Of a stretch of 64,000 nucleotides of DNA, positions 46,401-51,550 are shown piece by piece. Under the pieces are notes generated by a model. That model was not told where the DNA came from, searched no databases, and saw only the letters and a list, made by a program, of their open reading frames with translations. Location of the stretch: assembly GCF_036588685.1 (NCBI RefSeq), contig NC_086386.1:77126682-77190681 (forward strand). The letters run 5' to 3'. How positions within the stretch are numbered: the stretch's first letter is position 1; each line of letters begins with the position of its first letter. The stretch comes from Mytilus trossulus (lineage: Eukaryota; Mollusca; Bivalvia; Mytilida; Mytilidae). Both the position numbers and the translations under genes were made by a program.

Positions 46401-46879
46401 TACGATATATATCTCACCCGTATGAAATTTAATGACCCATATACACCGTATTAGGTCATTTGCACACTGTGTAACTAATAATACCATACAGTAGTACAAA
46501 TAAAAACCAACGTATTTGCGAAAATAAAATATGAAATGGTCGAATGTAACACCACTTCTGGGGCAGTCTTCGAGGGCACCTCCATTGTCAATGGGTATAC
46601 ATTGATGAATAATGCAAAACCATATTATTTCTCTTCAACAATTACTTTTTATACAGTTGTATATAACAAAACTCCGGCCGAGAAAAACATATTCGTTCTA
46701 GATATGTTTGACTCATCAAAAGTGAACATCCTTAATATGCTTAAGTATATTAGTCAATTCCTTAAGAATTCCGTTATGTTATAAACGCATGGGAAGGTTA
46801 TGCAATCTGTCTGATATGTTTCTTATACTCATACTCACAATCGTTTTTCAGTACTCTCTTCCAAGTGTTTTGATTTTTT
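14652..46879 (-). CDS. large coiled-coil protein gene, 13 exons plus a candidate last exon, 5' end missing
   Basis: Thirteen short minus-strand exons from 46839-46879 to 17939-18010 join into 1484 nt (about 494 codons) with no stop. All twelve joining introns are phase 2; one uses a GC donor. A candidate last exon (14652-14733) keeps the frame and adds 26 codons and a stop. The product is rich in Glu, Lys, Gln and Asn and poor in Pro and Gly. It has heptad-like hydrophobic spacing in most exons (for example LKKMEDGQKVQQTVLEQMEQ), typical of an extended coiled coil. Exons 4 and 5 are both 201 nt and appear homologous. No known domain, signal peptide or membrane segment is visible, so location and function cannot be assigned. 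The first exon(s) with ATG must lie above 46879; exon 1 as called enters in phase 0. The gene could not splice in frame into FReD A exon 2 or 3, which enter in phase 1. Additional exons inside the larger introns are possible. Confidence 0.75.
14990..15265 (+). repeat. interspersed repeat, two partial copies in tandem
   Basis: TATAAAACCAGGTTTAATCC is followed by two successive blocks resembling GGAACTTTCC..TTTTCCTCGGAGTTCGG (about 15055 and 15215). It belongs to the family at 5040-5260. Confidence 0.65.
15800..16215. repeat. degenerate repeat of GTTTCCATGGAAACGGCAGCC type
   Basis: Four diverged blocks share a 'TTTCCATG.AAA.GGCAGCCATTTCTAAA' pattern, at about 15808, 15890, 16010 and 16150, with irregular spacing. 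There is no coding signal; the 85-residue minus ORF across it is an artefact. Confidence 0.5.
16347..16465 (+). repeat. (AAT)n microsatellite
   Basis: There are about 35 trinucleotide units of AAT with a few GAT and GGT interruptions at the right end. Single-frame ORFs of poly-Asn and poly-Tyr across it are artefacts. Confidence 0.98.
17100..17192 (-). repeat. MITE-like repeat, degraded copy
   Basis: It contains GGTGGAGAGTTGTCTGATTG and GCAATCACACCACATCTTCC. It ends less than 800 bp from coiled-coil exon 13. Confidence 0.7.
17939..18010 (-). CDS. coiled-coil gene exon 13
   Basis: Acceptor TGCTTACAG, donor AG|GTAATA, 72 nt. It encodes LRENPGFHTQELILMN then RLKELLG. Confidence 0.72.
18300..18945 (+). 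repeat. long interspersed repeat, probably a retroelement 3' part
   Basis: It is continuous from GACACGGGTTATGTTCTTCT through TGGAGCTGGCATGTCAATTA, CAGACTCGGACTTCTTTTGA and GTCCCAAGTCAGGGGCCTCT to TGGTCGGGTTGTTGTCTCTT. The left part is the reverse complement of 43560-43790; the right part matches 6845-7150 inverted. Confidence 0.75.
19904..19996 (-). CDS. coiled-coil gene exon 12
   Basis: Acceptor CTTTTTGAAG, donor CG|GTAATT, 93 nt. It encodes TKTSKQVEEDNKELYSTI then VKIKKETVDSEK. Confidence 0.78.
20827..20868 (-). CDS. coiled-coil gene exon 11, two heptads
   Basis: Acceptor CATTTTAG, donor AG|GTAAGG, 42 nt, exactly 14 codons. It encodes LESEQEKMKRLES plus split residues. Confidence 0.75.
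21335..21402 (-). repeat. MITE-like repeat, short copy
   Basis: It contains TGTGTCATTTTGGTCTCTTG and CAATCATACCACATCTTCTT. Confidence 0.8.
21590..22400 (-). mobile_element. degraded non-LTR retrotransposon (LINE), C-terminal RT region
   Basis: On the minus strand 22370-22200 reads IVYGSSIWGLSEHRLINNV then QNRACKIFLGVTKLTSN and AVYGGLGW. This is the end of a LINE reverse transcriptase. Further along (21818-21650) is ERICPFCNNAVEDEIHFLI followed by NCDIYNNF, a zinc-binding motif (C-x2-C...H-x4-C) of the zf-RVT type. Frames are broken between the two parts, so it is dead. It sits in the intron between coiled-coil exons 10 and 11, in the same orientation as the gene. Confidence 0.8.
22788..22892 (-). 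CDS. coiled-coil gene exon 10, GC donor
   Basis: Acceptor GTTTCAG; the only donor that keeps phase 2 is AG|GCATGT. This gives 105 nt, exactly 35 codons (five heptads). It encodes EQQLKDKQTENEYLERTI then ERLQTELKGSKL. A GT at 22800 would instead end the exon in phase 1 and break the frame into exon 11. Confidence 0.78.
23939..23954 (+). repeat. poly(C) tract, 16 bp
   Basis: Sixteen consecutive C lie in an AT-rich intron. The length may be subject to sequencing error. Confidence 0.95.
24351..24413 (-). CDS. coiled-coil gene exon 9, three heptads
   Basis: Acceptor ATTACAG, donor AG|GTAAAA, 63 nt, exactly 21 codons. It encodes LKKMEDGQKVQQTVLEQMEQ plus a split Arg. Confidence 0.82.
25823..25960 (-). 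CDS. coiled-coil gene exon 8, basic segment
   Basis: Acceptor TTTTGAAG, donor AG|GTAAGA, 138 nt. It encodes a basic stretch (NRSNSKRHKM, FGRHRDTFRIARKNQERN) ending ELIE. This looks like a break in the coiled coil, possibly a hinge or a nucleic-acid or membrane contact; that is inference. Confidence 0.78.
26910..27275 (+). repeat. MITE-like repeat split by a nested element
   Basis: The family starts at GAAGATGTGGCATGATTACC and resumes at AATGACTCAGAAATTAACAA, AGGTCACCCTACGGC and CATACCGCATAGACAGCTAT. Between about 26976 and 27110 is a nested element, listed separately. Confidence 0.8.
26976..27110. mobile_element. nested short TIR element (GGCGRATCCAG ends)
   Basis: The left end GGCGAATCCAGG and right end CTGGATCCGCC are near-perfect inverted repeats about 130 bp apart. 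It interrupts the older MITE-like copy. The family also appears partially at about 11085-11110. Confidence 0.65.
27537..27773 (+). other. 77-codon open frame in an intron, unassigned
   Basis: The translation has amino-acid composition like a real protein (TDEYYGKEYIGAKYPKNRYW, LLSELGVTRCIRYELVNV) but matches nothing I recognise. It is antisense to the coiled-coil gene, has no clear splice sites and may be a mobile-element remnant. Confidence 0.2.
28014..28100 (-). CDS. coiled-coil gene exon 7
   Basis: Acceptor CTATTGTAG, donor AG|GTATAT, 87 nt. It encodes LCKAELHLAVVQDDKDRQ then YKEDDYRTGR. The second half is highly charged with no heptad pattern. Confidence 0.75.
28153..28338 (-). repeat. 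MITE-like repeat, good copy
   Basis: It starts GTTTTCTCGCTGGAATTG and continues with CCTTTTATAGCTGACTATG, GGTCGTACGGTGACCTATAG and GCAATCATACCACATCTTCT. It is a useful reference copy for the family in this window. Confidence 0.85.
29862..30110 (+). repeat. tandem duplication, two 125-bp units
   Basis: TACAATAGCATTCCAAACAA occurs at about 29895 and 30020, and TTAGGTAGAACACA at about 29937 and 30061, each 125 bp apart. The units are roughly 90% identical by eye. Confidence 0.85.
30890..32050. mobile_element. foldback-type element with inverted satellite-like arrays
   Basis: The outer inverted ends start TATGGCAAGCCGTTCTCGTC and match for the first 29 bases. The left array (about 30940-31250) has some 14 copies of CACACTGAGAATT or CACACTGAGATTT. 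The right array (about 31828-32000) has some 8 copies of the complement. The middle (31260-31800) has no coding. The flanks TAGACATT (30882-30889 and 32051-32058) form a target-site duplication of 6-8 bp. Confidence 0.9.
32557..32696 (+). repeat. 19-bp minisatellite
   Basis: There are about 7 copies of CATGGTTTTTACATGGTTA, itself an 11+8 bp composite of ACATGGTTTTT and ACATGGTT. The ORF of repeated MVTWFLHGY across it is an artefact. Confidence 0.95.
33104..33313 (-). CDS. coiled-coil gene exon 6
   Basis: Acceptor TTTTTTCTTAAG, donor AG|GTAAGA, 210 nt. It encodes FEKEMERKRKLIDENF, LNLKKDLDQKAKDYNKLV and NNKLNKETLTLKE. It is a clear long helix with regular hydrophobic spacing. Confidence 0.88.
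34310..34640 (+). repeat. interspersed repeat (GATGCCAGTCGCATAGAATA family)
   Basis: GCCAGTCGCATAGAATACCA, TATTGATAACAACGTGT and GGAACACCAGTCAACATAAT match copies at 57400-57510 and 62390-62660. Confidence 0.65.
35308..36072. mobile_element. TIR element of 765 bp flanked by TA
   Basis: The left end CTGTGAAAGTACTTTTATTT and the complement of the right end CTGTGAAAATACTTTGATTC continue into GGGTACCAATTTTCGTGGGT and GGGTATCAATTTTTCGTGG. TA dinucleotides flank both ends (35306-35307, 36073-36074). No transposase is visible, so it is non-autonomous. Confidence 0.85.
36210..36310 (+). repeat. short interspersed repeat (GCCAGACACGCGTTTCGTC family)
   Basis: It contains AGATACCAGGACTAAATTTA, CGCCAGACACGCGTTTCGTC and CTCATCAGTGACGTTCGAAT. 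It ends just downstream of coiled-coil exon 5 on the minus strand. Confidence 0.8.
36369..36569 (-). CDS. coiled-coil gene exon 5 (201 nt)
   Basis: Acceptor TTTTTCAG, donor GG|GTTAGA (weak +3 to +6). It encodes SQTKVLEKEIEAKRIDLM, KRSEDAWQKEQAMLRDDI and EVEKRNCQRALEAFDILQ. The length matches exon 4 exactly. Confidence 0.85.
37529..37747. mobile_element. 219-bp MITE with ACCGTATAGCGGG ends
   Basis: The left ACCGTATAGCGGGTTATTTT and the complement of the right end ACCGTATAGCGGGTTATTTT are identical over at least 20 bp and continue into CGC and GTAAA-rich sequence. Internal CCGCCAAAATAA repeats add further short inverted pairs. There is no coding capacity. Confidence 0.9.
38440..38620 (+). mobile_element. 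tRNA-derived SINE-like element
   Basis: It carries a B-box-like AGGTTCCAGCCCCGC and a weaker A-box-like GCTAGACGG upstream. The 3' domain CTAACATCGCTAGGTTGATT and TTCTAGGCG runs into TATATATATA. The 3' domain is related to that of the SINE palindrome at 49.2-49.5 kb. It ends about 55 bp from coiled-coil exon 4. Confidence 0.55.
38674..38874 (-). CDS. coiled-coil gene exon 4 (201 nt, duplicate of exon 5)
   Basis: Acceptor CTTTTCAG, donor AT|GTAAGG. It encodes 66 whole residues, including ENELLMKKIAELCMD and ERNESIWKEGENQLKQLL. Trp33 aligns with Trp33 of exon 5. Confidence 0.88.
39548..39703 (-). CDS. coiled-coil gene exon 3
   Basis: 156 nt with donor GG|GTACAT. The acceptor AAAATAG has a weak pyrimidine tract but is the one that restores phase 2. 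It encodes segments such as KDNLETLKATISTLKAERE and IKQLADEESQEKKRLLN, strongly coiled-coil in character. Confidence 0.75.
40290..40415 (-). repeat. MITE-like repeat, diverged copy
   Basis: It contains TTGCTCATTGTTGAAGGTCG, TACGGTTATCTATA and TTTGGCCTCTTGTGGG. Confidence 0.65.
41345..41600 (+). repeat. minisatellite, about 46-bp unit, left part
   Basis: About six units contain TTCCTGTATGCTGATTCATT, then AGGGGTTGCATGTAATTACC with variation. The array breaks off near 41600 and two more units appear at 42500-42605. Confidence 0.85.
41880..41990 (-). repeat. short interspersed repeat, inverted copy
   Basis: GGGCGTCACTGGTGAGTCTT, GACGAGACGCGTTTTGG and TTTTAAACCTGATTC are the reverse complement of the family at 43165-43255. 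Confidence 0.75.
42040..42500 (+). repeat. interspersed repeat inserted in the minisatellite
   Basis: It contains ATAAAACCAGGTTCAACCCA, CTGTACCAAGTCAGGAAGAT, TTACCCCGATTTTGTTTTTT and TTTGAACAGCGGTATACTAC. The final part recurs at 60420-60560. The three plus-strand ORFs here are artefacts. Confidence 0.8.
42500..42605 (+). repeat. minisatellite, right part
   Basis: TTTGCATGTAATTACTTTTT and GTCCTGTATGCTGACCCATT, then CAGGGTTTGCATGTAATTAC, continue the 46-bp unit of 41345-41600. Confidence 0.8.
42745..42819 (-). CDS. coiled-coil gene exon 2
   Basis: Acceptor CGTTACAG, donor AA|GTAAGT, 75 nt. It encodes FSDGINQIEQ then GICNIITVFGQLEQ, with a 3-4 spacing of I, I, I, V, L. Confidence 0.7.
42935..43090 (+). 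repeat. diverged interspersed repeat
   Basis: ATAAAATTGAGAATGAAATT, AAAACAGCCAAAAGCCACCA and GTTCTCAATACATAG resemble 6845-6960 at low identity. Confidence 0.45.
43165..43255 (+). repeat. short interspersed repeat, best copy
   Basis: AAGTACCAGGATTATAATTT, ACGCCAGACGCGCGTTTCGT and ACTCATCAGTGACGCTCAGA match the family consensus most closely of the four copies here. Confidence 0.85.
43560..43790 (+). repeat. retroelement-like repeat, inverted relative of 18300-18500
   Basis: ATGCCAAATCCAGACCTCCA, GATTGAAAGATTATATATTC and CATAACCCGTATCATACCA are the reverse complement of the left part of 18300-18945. A 61-codon ORF ends ILKQNIQSFMI and may be a broken piece of element coding sequence. Confidence 0.6.
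44640..45110 (+). mobile_element. retroelement fragment: RT C terminus plus 3' UTR
   Basis: The plus strand reads FAFLCSNIPAAPAYGVYVSQ, LISYSRASSKYVDFVEQG, ILLSQKLL, an in-frame TGA, then QGYESIKLRSSLKKFYGRHH. This is the conserved tail of a reverse-transcriptase polyprotein common in mussels. It is followed by 3' UTR sequence (ACGATGGGTGCCGTATACGG to GTGGAGCTCGTGTTGTTT). It is non-functional as it stands. The 93-codon minus-strand ORF in this place is antisense. Confidence 0.75.
45315..45500 (+). repeat. MITE-like repeat, good plus-strand copy
   Basis: It contains AAAGATGTGGTATGATTGCC, AATGAGACAAGTCTCCACAA, AAACTTACGGCCTTACTTAT and CATAAACAAACGACAACCAC. Confidence 0.85.
45551..45705 (+). 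repeat. tandem duplication, two units of about 76 bp
   Basis: ACACATCTTCAACGTTTCAG and ACACATCTTAAACGTTTCAT, each ending in CAGTTTACCAAT or CTGTTTACCAAT, mark two adjacent diverged units. Confidence 0.8.
45779..46291. mobile_element. TIR element with an internal hairpin
   Basis: The left end AGAGGAGTAGGATCAGTATG and the complement of the right end AAAGGAGTAGGTCCAGTTAG are inverted. Inside, 46003-46055 and 46105-46158 form a second inverted pair (AAAATGAAAGTGGCCACATT and its complement). A related inverted copy is at 48550-48745. Confidence 0.75.
46376..46475. mobile_element. 100-bp palindromic MITE
   Basis: GTTACACAGTATGCTAGTGC and the complement of the right end GTTACACAGTGTGCAAATGA are inverted, both continuing to CCTAATACG. 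There is nothing coding. Confidence 0.8.
46839..46879 (-). CDS. coiled-coil gene exon 1 (first recognised)
   Basis: Acceptor TTTTGTTTCAG, donor TT|GTGAGT, 41 nt, read in phase 0 to 2. It encodes KKSKHLEESTEKR plus a split Leu. It is short and the least certain of the set. Confidence 0.55.
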
Positions 46880-47229
46880 CTGAAACAAAAGTATCAAATA
46901 AAACAAAGTTTTGCAATAATTCATTTTTATTCTAGCATTACAACATGAGATATTATAAATATTCTAAAAAATATTGAATACTAGCGAAACAGTATGTCTG
47001 ATTTGTGCATATGCCTTGAACATTAAAATATATCTTTTTTCAAAAATAGAAATTTTGTAAAAAAGTAAATGAACTGATTTTTTTCTGTGTTAACAAAATT
47101 TGATTCTTTTGTTTGTACAATATTTAAAGTGCTATATCATGTGTATTTCTCGCCATTAGATTTGAGTTTTATCTTTACAGAAAACAAAAACTTTTAATCT
47201 ATGGATATTTGTCCAATATGAATTTATGT

Positions 47230-47345
47230 TGACGTTGCTTGTTGTGGTTCGTGTTGCTAATTCTTTAGTTTTCTATTTTGTGTCATGAATTCTATTGTTT
47301 GTCTGTTTGTCTTCTTTTATTTGTAGCCAGGCGTTGTCAGATAAT
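47230..47345 (+). mobile_element. LINE 3'-end fragment
   Basis: GTTCGTGTTGCTAATTCTTT, CTATTGTTTGTCTGTTTGTC and TAGCCAGGCGTTGTCAG match the 5868-6035 copy in the opposite orientation. Confidence 0.8.
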
Positions 47346-47749
47346 ATCTATATGATGCAAACGTTTACAAATGACATCTACTATAGACAAGAAATGGCAT
47401 TATAAGATTTCTATTTTGCAAACGAGTTATGAAGATGTCTTTATATTTTCAATCACTATATCTCTTTGGTATATGGACATGTTTGAAAATGGCGTAGTAA
47501 AGTAAATCCTTTTATTTTATGTATATCTTTTTTTAAATTCATATCTCTTTAATTTAAAAGGGTTAAAATATTAAACAGACAGTGTTATTATTGTACAGAA
47601 AAATTGTTCAGTTTGAAAATTTGGTTACATTTAAGTCATGTTTCGATCGTTTTTTTGTGTCAATTGCAAATGATCACATGATATAAATATTACATTTTGA
47701 AAGATGTGAGCTAATTTCGCTATTTTCCTTCGAAAAAACGAAAAGAAAT

Positions 47750-47880
47750 CTTATATATAACAGGCGGAAACTCAAATTGATAGTCAACACAAAGATAAAA
47801 AAACTATCTGGAAATGTTATGTCAAATGAAAGACAAAACGACAAACAACATAACATGTTGACTGTTTAAACAACTCTTTG
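47750..47880 (-). mobile_element. LINE 3'-end fragment, diverged
   Basis: AGACAAAACGACAAACAACA and TAACATGTTGACTGTTTAAA resemble the reverse complement of the LINE 3' end. A similar one is at 50530-50660. Confidence 0.5.
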
Positions 47881-47881
47881 A

Positions 47882-48073
47882 ATGTATTTTGATTCGTGTG
47901 ATGTTATTCAGGTATACGATTATCTAACATTTTGGATTGGATGGAAATCAGAAGATTGTAGGCAAACGTGCACAAAATACCACATAATTCATATGTTTCA
48001 ATGGAAAGGATTGCAAGTCAGGGATATTCGTATACGTCCTGATAATGGTTTAAACACACCAGAAATAAAATAA
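47882..48073 (+). other. 63-codon open frame, unassigned
   Basis: It reads YLTFWIGWKSEDCRQTCTKY, HIIHMFQWKGLQVRDIRI and RPDNGLNTPEIK to a TAA. A CAG acceptor-like site (TTATTCAG|GTATAC) lies ten codons in. The four Trp or Phe-Trp and Cys residues look protein-like, but I recognise no family. Confidence 0.25.
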
Positions 48074-48150
48074 TTCTTTTATCGTTGTCATCTAAACGCT
48101 AAAGATGTAGTTCATGGCTTTAATTCTCAGATCAAGCGTAGTTACGTACA

Positions 48151-48480
48151 CTGTAGGTAGCATGGTTGATCCCACTCACTATATTATTATAATATTTAAA
48201 TGACTATAAACCTGATAAAGAAATGTTATTAAACATGTTAAAGCTCGCACTATTTTGCACCTTTTTATCAAAAATCAAACAATCTTAATCTGTCGATGAC
48301 ATTTGTTAATCGTGAAATTCTTTTGACGTAGCACACTATCTTTGTTGGAATTTCACAGATAAGATGACACATTGATATTTGAACAAGAGGTTACACGAAT
48401 TAAAAAATCAAACTAAATTAACAAAATTAAAAAGATATAGATGTTGTTGATCTTGTATTGATTCAGTTACCAATATTTTA
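48151..48480 (+). repeat. direct repeat, copy 1 (partner 51013-51340)
   Basis: GGTAGCATGGTTGATCCCAC, CTTAATCTGTCGATGACATT and ATTCTTTTGACGTAGC are matched about 2.86 kb downstream in the same order. Confidence 0.85.
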
Positions 48481-48549
48481 TTTGTATTATACTTTCATTT
48501 AAACCATAATACATAATTGATATGTCATAAATGTTAAAAAAGTTAAAGA

Positions 48550-48745
48550 TTTCAGTAAGTTAGCATGACTTAACGATGCTAGTACTCGAGGGCATTGTAT
48601 TGTAAAAAACAGCCCAAATTTATGTCATGAATGTAGCAGAAGCATTCTTCTTTCCACTAAATAGCTAAATGTTTACATTTTAACAATTTTTAAAAAATGC
48701 TATATTTAAGGGCCAATAAGGGGTCTTACTGGACCTAGTCCTTTG
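48550..48745 (-). mobile_element. partial copy of the 45779-46291 TIR element
   Basis: AGGGGTCTTACTGGACCTAG and TCCTTTG form the terminal sequence; upstream TAACGATGCTAGTACTCG and GAATGTAGCAGAAGCATTC match the inside. Confidence 0.7.
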
Positions 48746-48884
48746 TTTGGCTTCTTTAATCTGAAGAAATGTATGTTACTTCAAGCTTATCTAATTTATT
48801 GCACTCCCTTTTTGAAGGACGAACAAAAATCATAAATAATATCATTGTTGATAGAAAAAAATATATATATACATATATATATAT

Positions 48885-48940
48885 AAAATTTGCGAAAGCA
48901 AATTTACAGATATAACATTGTTGGGTTGATGTTATACACA
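48885..48940 (+). mobile_element. SINE 3' tail fragment
   Basis: TTTGCGAAAGCAAATTTACA and ATAACATTGTTGGGTTGATG match the tail of the 49.4-kb SINE. A (TA)n stretch precedes it. Confidence 0.75.
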
Positions 48941-49203
48941 TTATGTACACAGCCATGTATCACCATCATTGATGGCGATCCGATAGATACATCTGTTGTA
49001 GGGTTGTCACTGACTCAGACGTACTTATGAATATAATTATTTTCTGTGACTGTATCTTACATTAATTTGTAGGATCCTTTACTATAGATAATTTAGCTGA
49101 TCTGTAACAAAAACATCTTCATGCCTTATATATCATGAACTGTAGTACGCCGCTAGATTGAAACTGACGTGGAAAGGTAACACATGCCCACCGAAAGCTC
49201 TTT

Positions 49204-49330
49204 TTTAGAGCTCAGGTGGCCGTGTGGTCTAGCGGGACGGCTGCAGTGCAGGCGATTTGGTGTCACGATAGCAAATTTACAGATCTAACATTGTTGGGTT
49301 GATGTTTAGACGAGTTGTATATATATATAT
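49204..49330 (+). mobile_element. SINE, inverted copy lacking the B box
   Basis: It has the same head (GTGGCCGTGTGGTCTAGCGG) and tail as 49330-49505, but joins CACGATA directly to GCAAATTTAC. This removes the B box, so it should not be transcribed from its own Pol III promoter. Confidence 0.85.
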
Positions 49331-49505
49331 ATATATATATACAACTCGTCTAAACATCAACCCAACAATGTTAGATCTGTAAATTTGCTTTCGCAAATTT
49401 TTGGTTCTTCCCTCGCCGGGATTCGAACCCATGCTACTGTGATATCGTGACACCAAATCGCCTGCACTGCAGCCGTCCCGCTAGACCACACGGCCACCTG
49501 AGCTC
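49330..49505 (-). mobile_element. tRNA-derived SINE, intact head
   Basis: On the minus strand GGCCGTGTGGTCTAGCGGG carries a good Pol III A box (TGGTCTAGCGG) and GGGTTCGAATCCCGG a perfect B box (GGTTCGAATCC). The tail AACATTGTTGGGTTGATGTT runs into TATATA. The head resembles a tRNA but does not fold as a mature tRNA, so I call it a SINE. Confidence 0.85.
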
Positions 49506-49689
49506 TAAAAAAGAGCTTTCGATATATATACCAGTCTAAATTGAAAACTACGTTCAAACCTATGATTGCGTTGGATGAAAAAGATTATTTTTGTACGTGT
49601 GCATGTAAAACAAATTTCGTTGTAGAAGGGTTTAAACACAGCACAAAAAGCATTTTCCAAAAGACCAAAAGAAGTGAAAAAGTATAAAC

Positions 49690-50240
49690 AATGAACGCTT
49701 ATCTACTTTCATGAAATTAGAAAATACTGAATTGATAAAATAAACTTCAATGTCCTTTCAGAGATAAGATAAAATTATGTTATTTGAACAAGAGGTCACA
49801 CGAATAAAAACTCAATTGAAAATAAAATAAACACGATTACACATATACAGTTGTTGTTGATGTTGTGTAAACTAATATCGATACTATCTGTGCAACAACT
49901 TTCAATAAAAAGTAAAATGTATCTTATATTAGTTATACATAATTTGAACCTTATTTAAACATGTTAAAGTGATTTTATTTTTAAATTATTGTTTAGATGA
50001 GACATTAAGGTCAACAAGGCACATATTTGGTAAATGCTAGACAAATTATCATTAGGTACACGGTATGACTTAATTGTCACCAAGTGTCAAAATTGAACAA
50101 AAGTTTTCGACACAATCATGACAATGTTCTTTCAAAACTATAATCTTATTAAGATAAACGATGCGCTAATATACAATGAACGCTTATCTACTTTCTTGAA
50201 ATTTGAAAAATACTGAACTTATAAAATATCCTTCAATGAT
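49690..50240 (+). repeat. local direct repeats 486 bp apart
   Basis: ATGAACGCTTATCTACTTTC followed by TGAAATTAGAAAATACTGAA at 49691 recurs at 50177 with few changes. Confidence 0.85.
49777..50150 (+). repeat. third copy of the distal half of the 48.15/51.01-kb repeat
   Basis: TTATTTGAACAAGAGGTCAC and GAACAAAAGTTTTCGACACA, with ATCATGACAATGTTCTTTC, match 51230-51550 and the end of the 48.15-kb copy. Confidence 0.7.
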
Positions 50241-50529
50241 TAAGAACTATTTGTAAAGACATCCAAGAAAGTACGCCATATTGCACATCGGTTAAATAAT
50301 ACTAAATATATAGTTCGTGAACCTTTACAGACATTCTCATATTTTATTTGAACAATAACAATTTCACAATGCCATTTCTTGACCTGACACTCGTCTATAG
50401 AGTGGATGGACAGATGTTGTCAATTGAAAACGATCTTATAATTGAATATTGTCACTATTAAATGTGATTTAATGTTGAGTTTGCGATAACCTTTCGAAAT
50501 TTAAACATTTCTTAGGCAAATTATTGTTA

Positions 50530-50660
50530 TATCAGGGAGGCGGAAAAACAAAAAGAACGAGTTCCAAAAACTGACAATGTTATGTAAAATTCCAATATAA
50601 GACCGAATAACAAACAACAAAACATAGAACTCTAGAGACTGAACAACACGAACGCTGTTA
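50530..50660 (-). mobile_element. LINE 3'-end fragment, diverged
   Basis: AGACCGAATAACAAACAACA and AACATAGAACTCTAGAGACT, then GAACAACACGAACGC, are the inverted LINE 3' end. Confidence 0.6.
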
Positions 50661-51012
50661 AACATAGGAATTTTCAGGGTAACCTGGAAGAGTAGATATA
50701 TCCTGCTTTACGTTCAACACCCGTCGTGAAACTCATGTTAAAACACACCGATCATATTCAATAGGAAATGTAAATACTATGCATTGGTATTCAACTAGTT
50801 GTAACACTTAAATGTAAACACGTAAAGCATTATGTTGGCCTAATTAAGATTTTTTTAATGCATGACTGAATAAATGCCACAATGTAGCTATTGGCCAAAC
50901 GATGATGTTTAAATTTTTTTTATAAATGTGCAACATGAACATTTTTTGATCGTTTGGTTTGTATTACATTGCAAAGTTCGATGTAGTATGTTTGGTTTTT
51001 TTTTATTTTGAA

Positions 51013-51550
51013 CTGAAGGTAGCATGGTTAACCCCGCTTACTATATTATCATAATATTTAAAGGTCTACAAACATGATAAAGAAATGTTATCAAAATTTG
51101 CACTTTCTTCGCACCTTTTATAAAATCAAACAATTTTAATCTGTCGATGATATTTGTAAATGTTGAAATTCTTTTGACGTAGCCTACTATTTGTGTTGGA
51201 GTTTTACAGATTAGATGACACAGTGATATTTGAACAAGACGAAATTAAAAAATCAAATCGACTTAACATAATTAAAAAGATATAGATGGTGTTGATATTG
51301 TATAATGATTCAGTTACCGATATCAAACTTTCAATTCAACCATAATGCATCTTCCATTATCAATACATAATTGCTACATCATAATTAAATTACTTATTCA
51401 TTGTTTACATTAGCTATTTACTTAGACAACGCCTTTATTTCTAATTGCTAGTTCATTTAATTCGAGATATGACATTCTTGTCAACAACTATCAAAAGTGA
51501 ACAAAAGCTTTCGACACACACATGACAATGTTTTTATCTAAATAAATAAC
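51013..51550 (+). repeat. direct repeat, copy 2 (partner 48151-48480)
   Basis: GGTAGCATGGTTAACCCCGC, TTTTAATCTGTCGATGATAT and CTTTTGACGTAGCCTACTAT mirror the first copy and continue into the 49.8-kb block. Confidence 0.85.

Larger units (their letters stand above)
49192..49521. repeat. SINE palindrome with asymmetric arms
   Basis: The sequence from CGAAAGCTCTTTTTTAGAGC (left) to its complement (right) is inverted around a (TA)n centre at about 49330. The inner arms 49271-49329 and 49330-49388 match exactly as far as I can follow. The right arm has an extra 53 bp (49389-49441) missing from the left. Confidence 0.9.

Noticed and set aside
49405..49500. A functional tRNA gene on the minus strand
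   Set aside because: It has good A and B boxes but no acceptor-stem pairing or proper arm spacing, and it is followed by a SINE tail.
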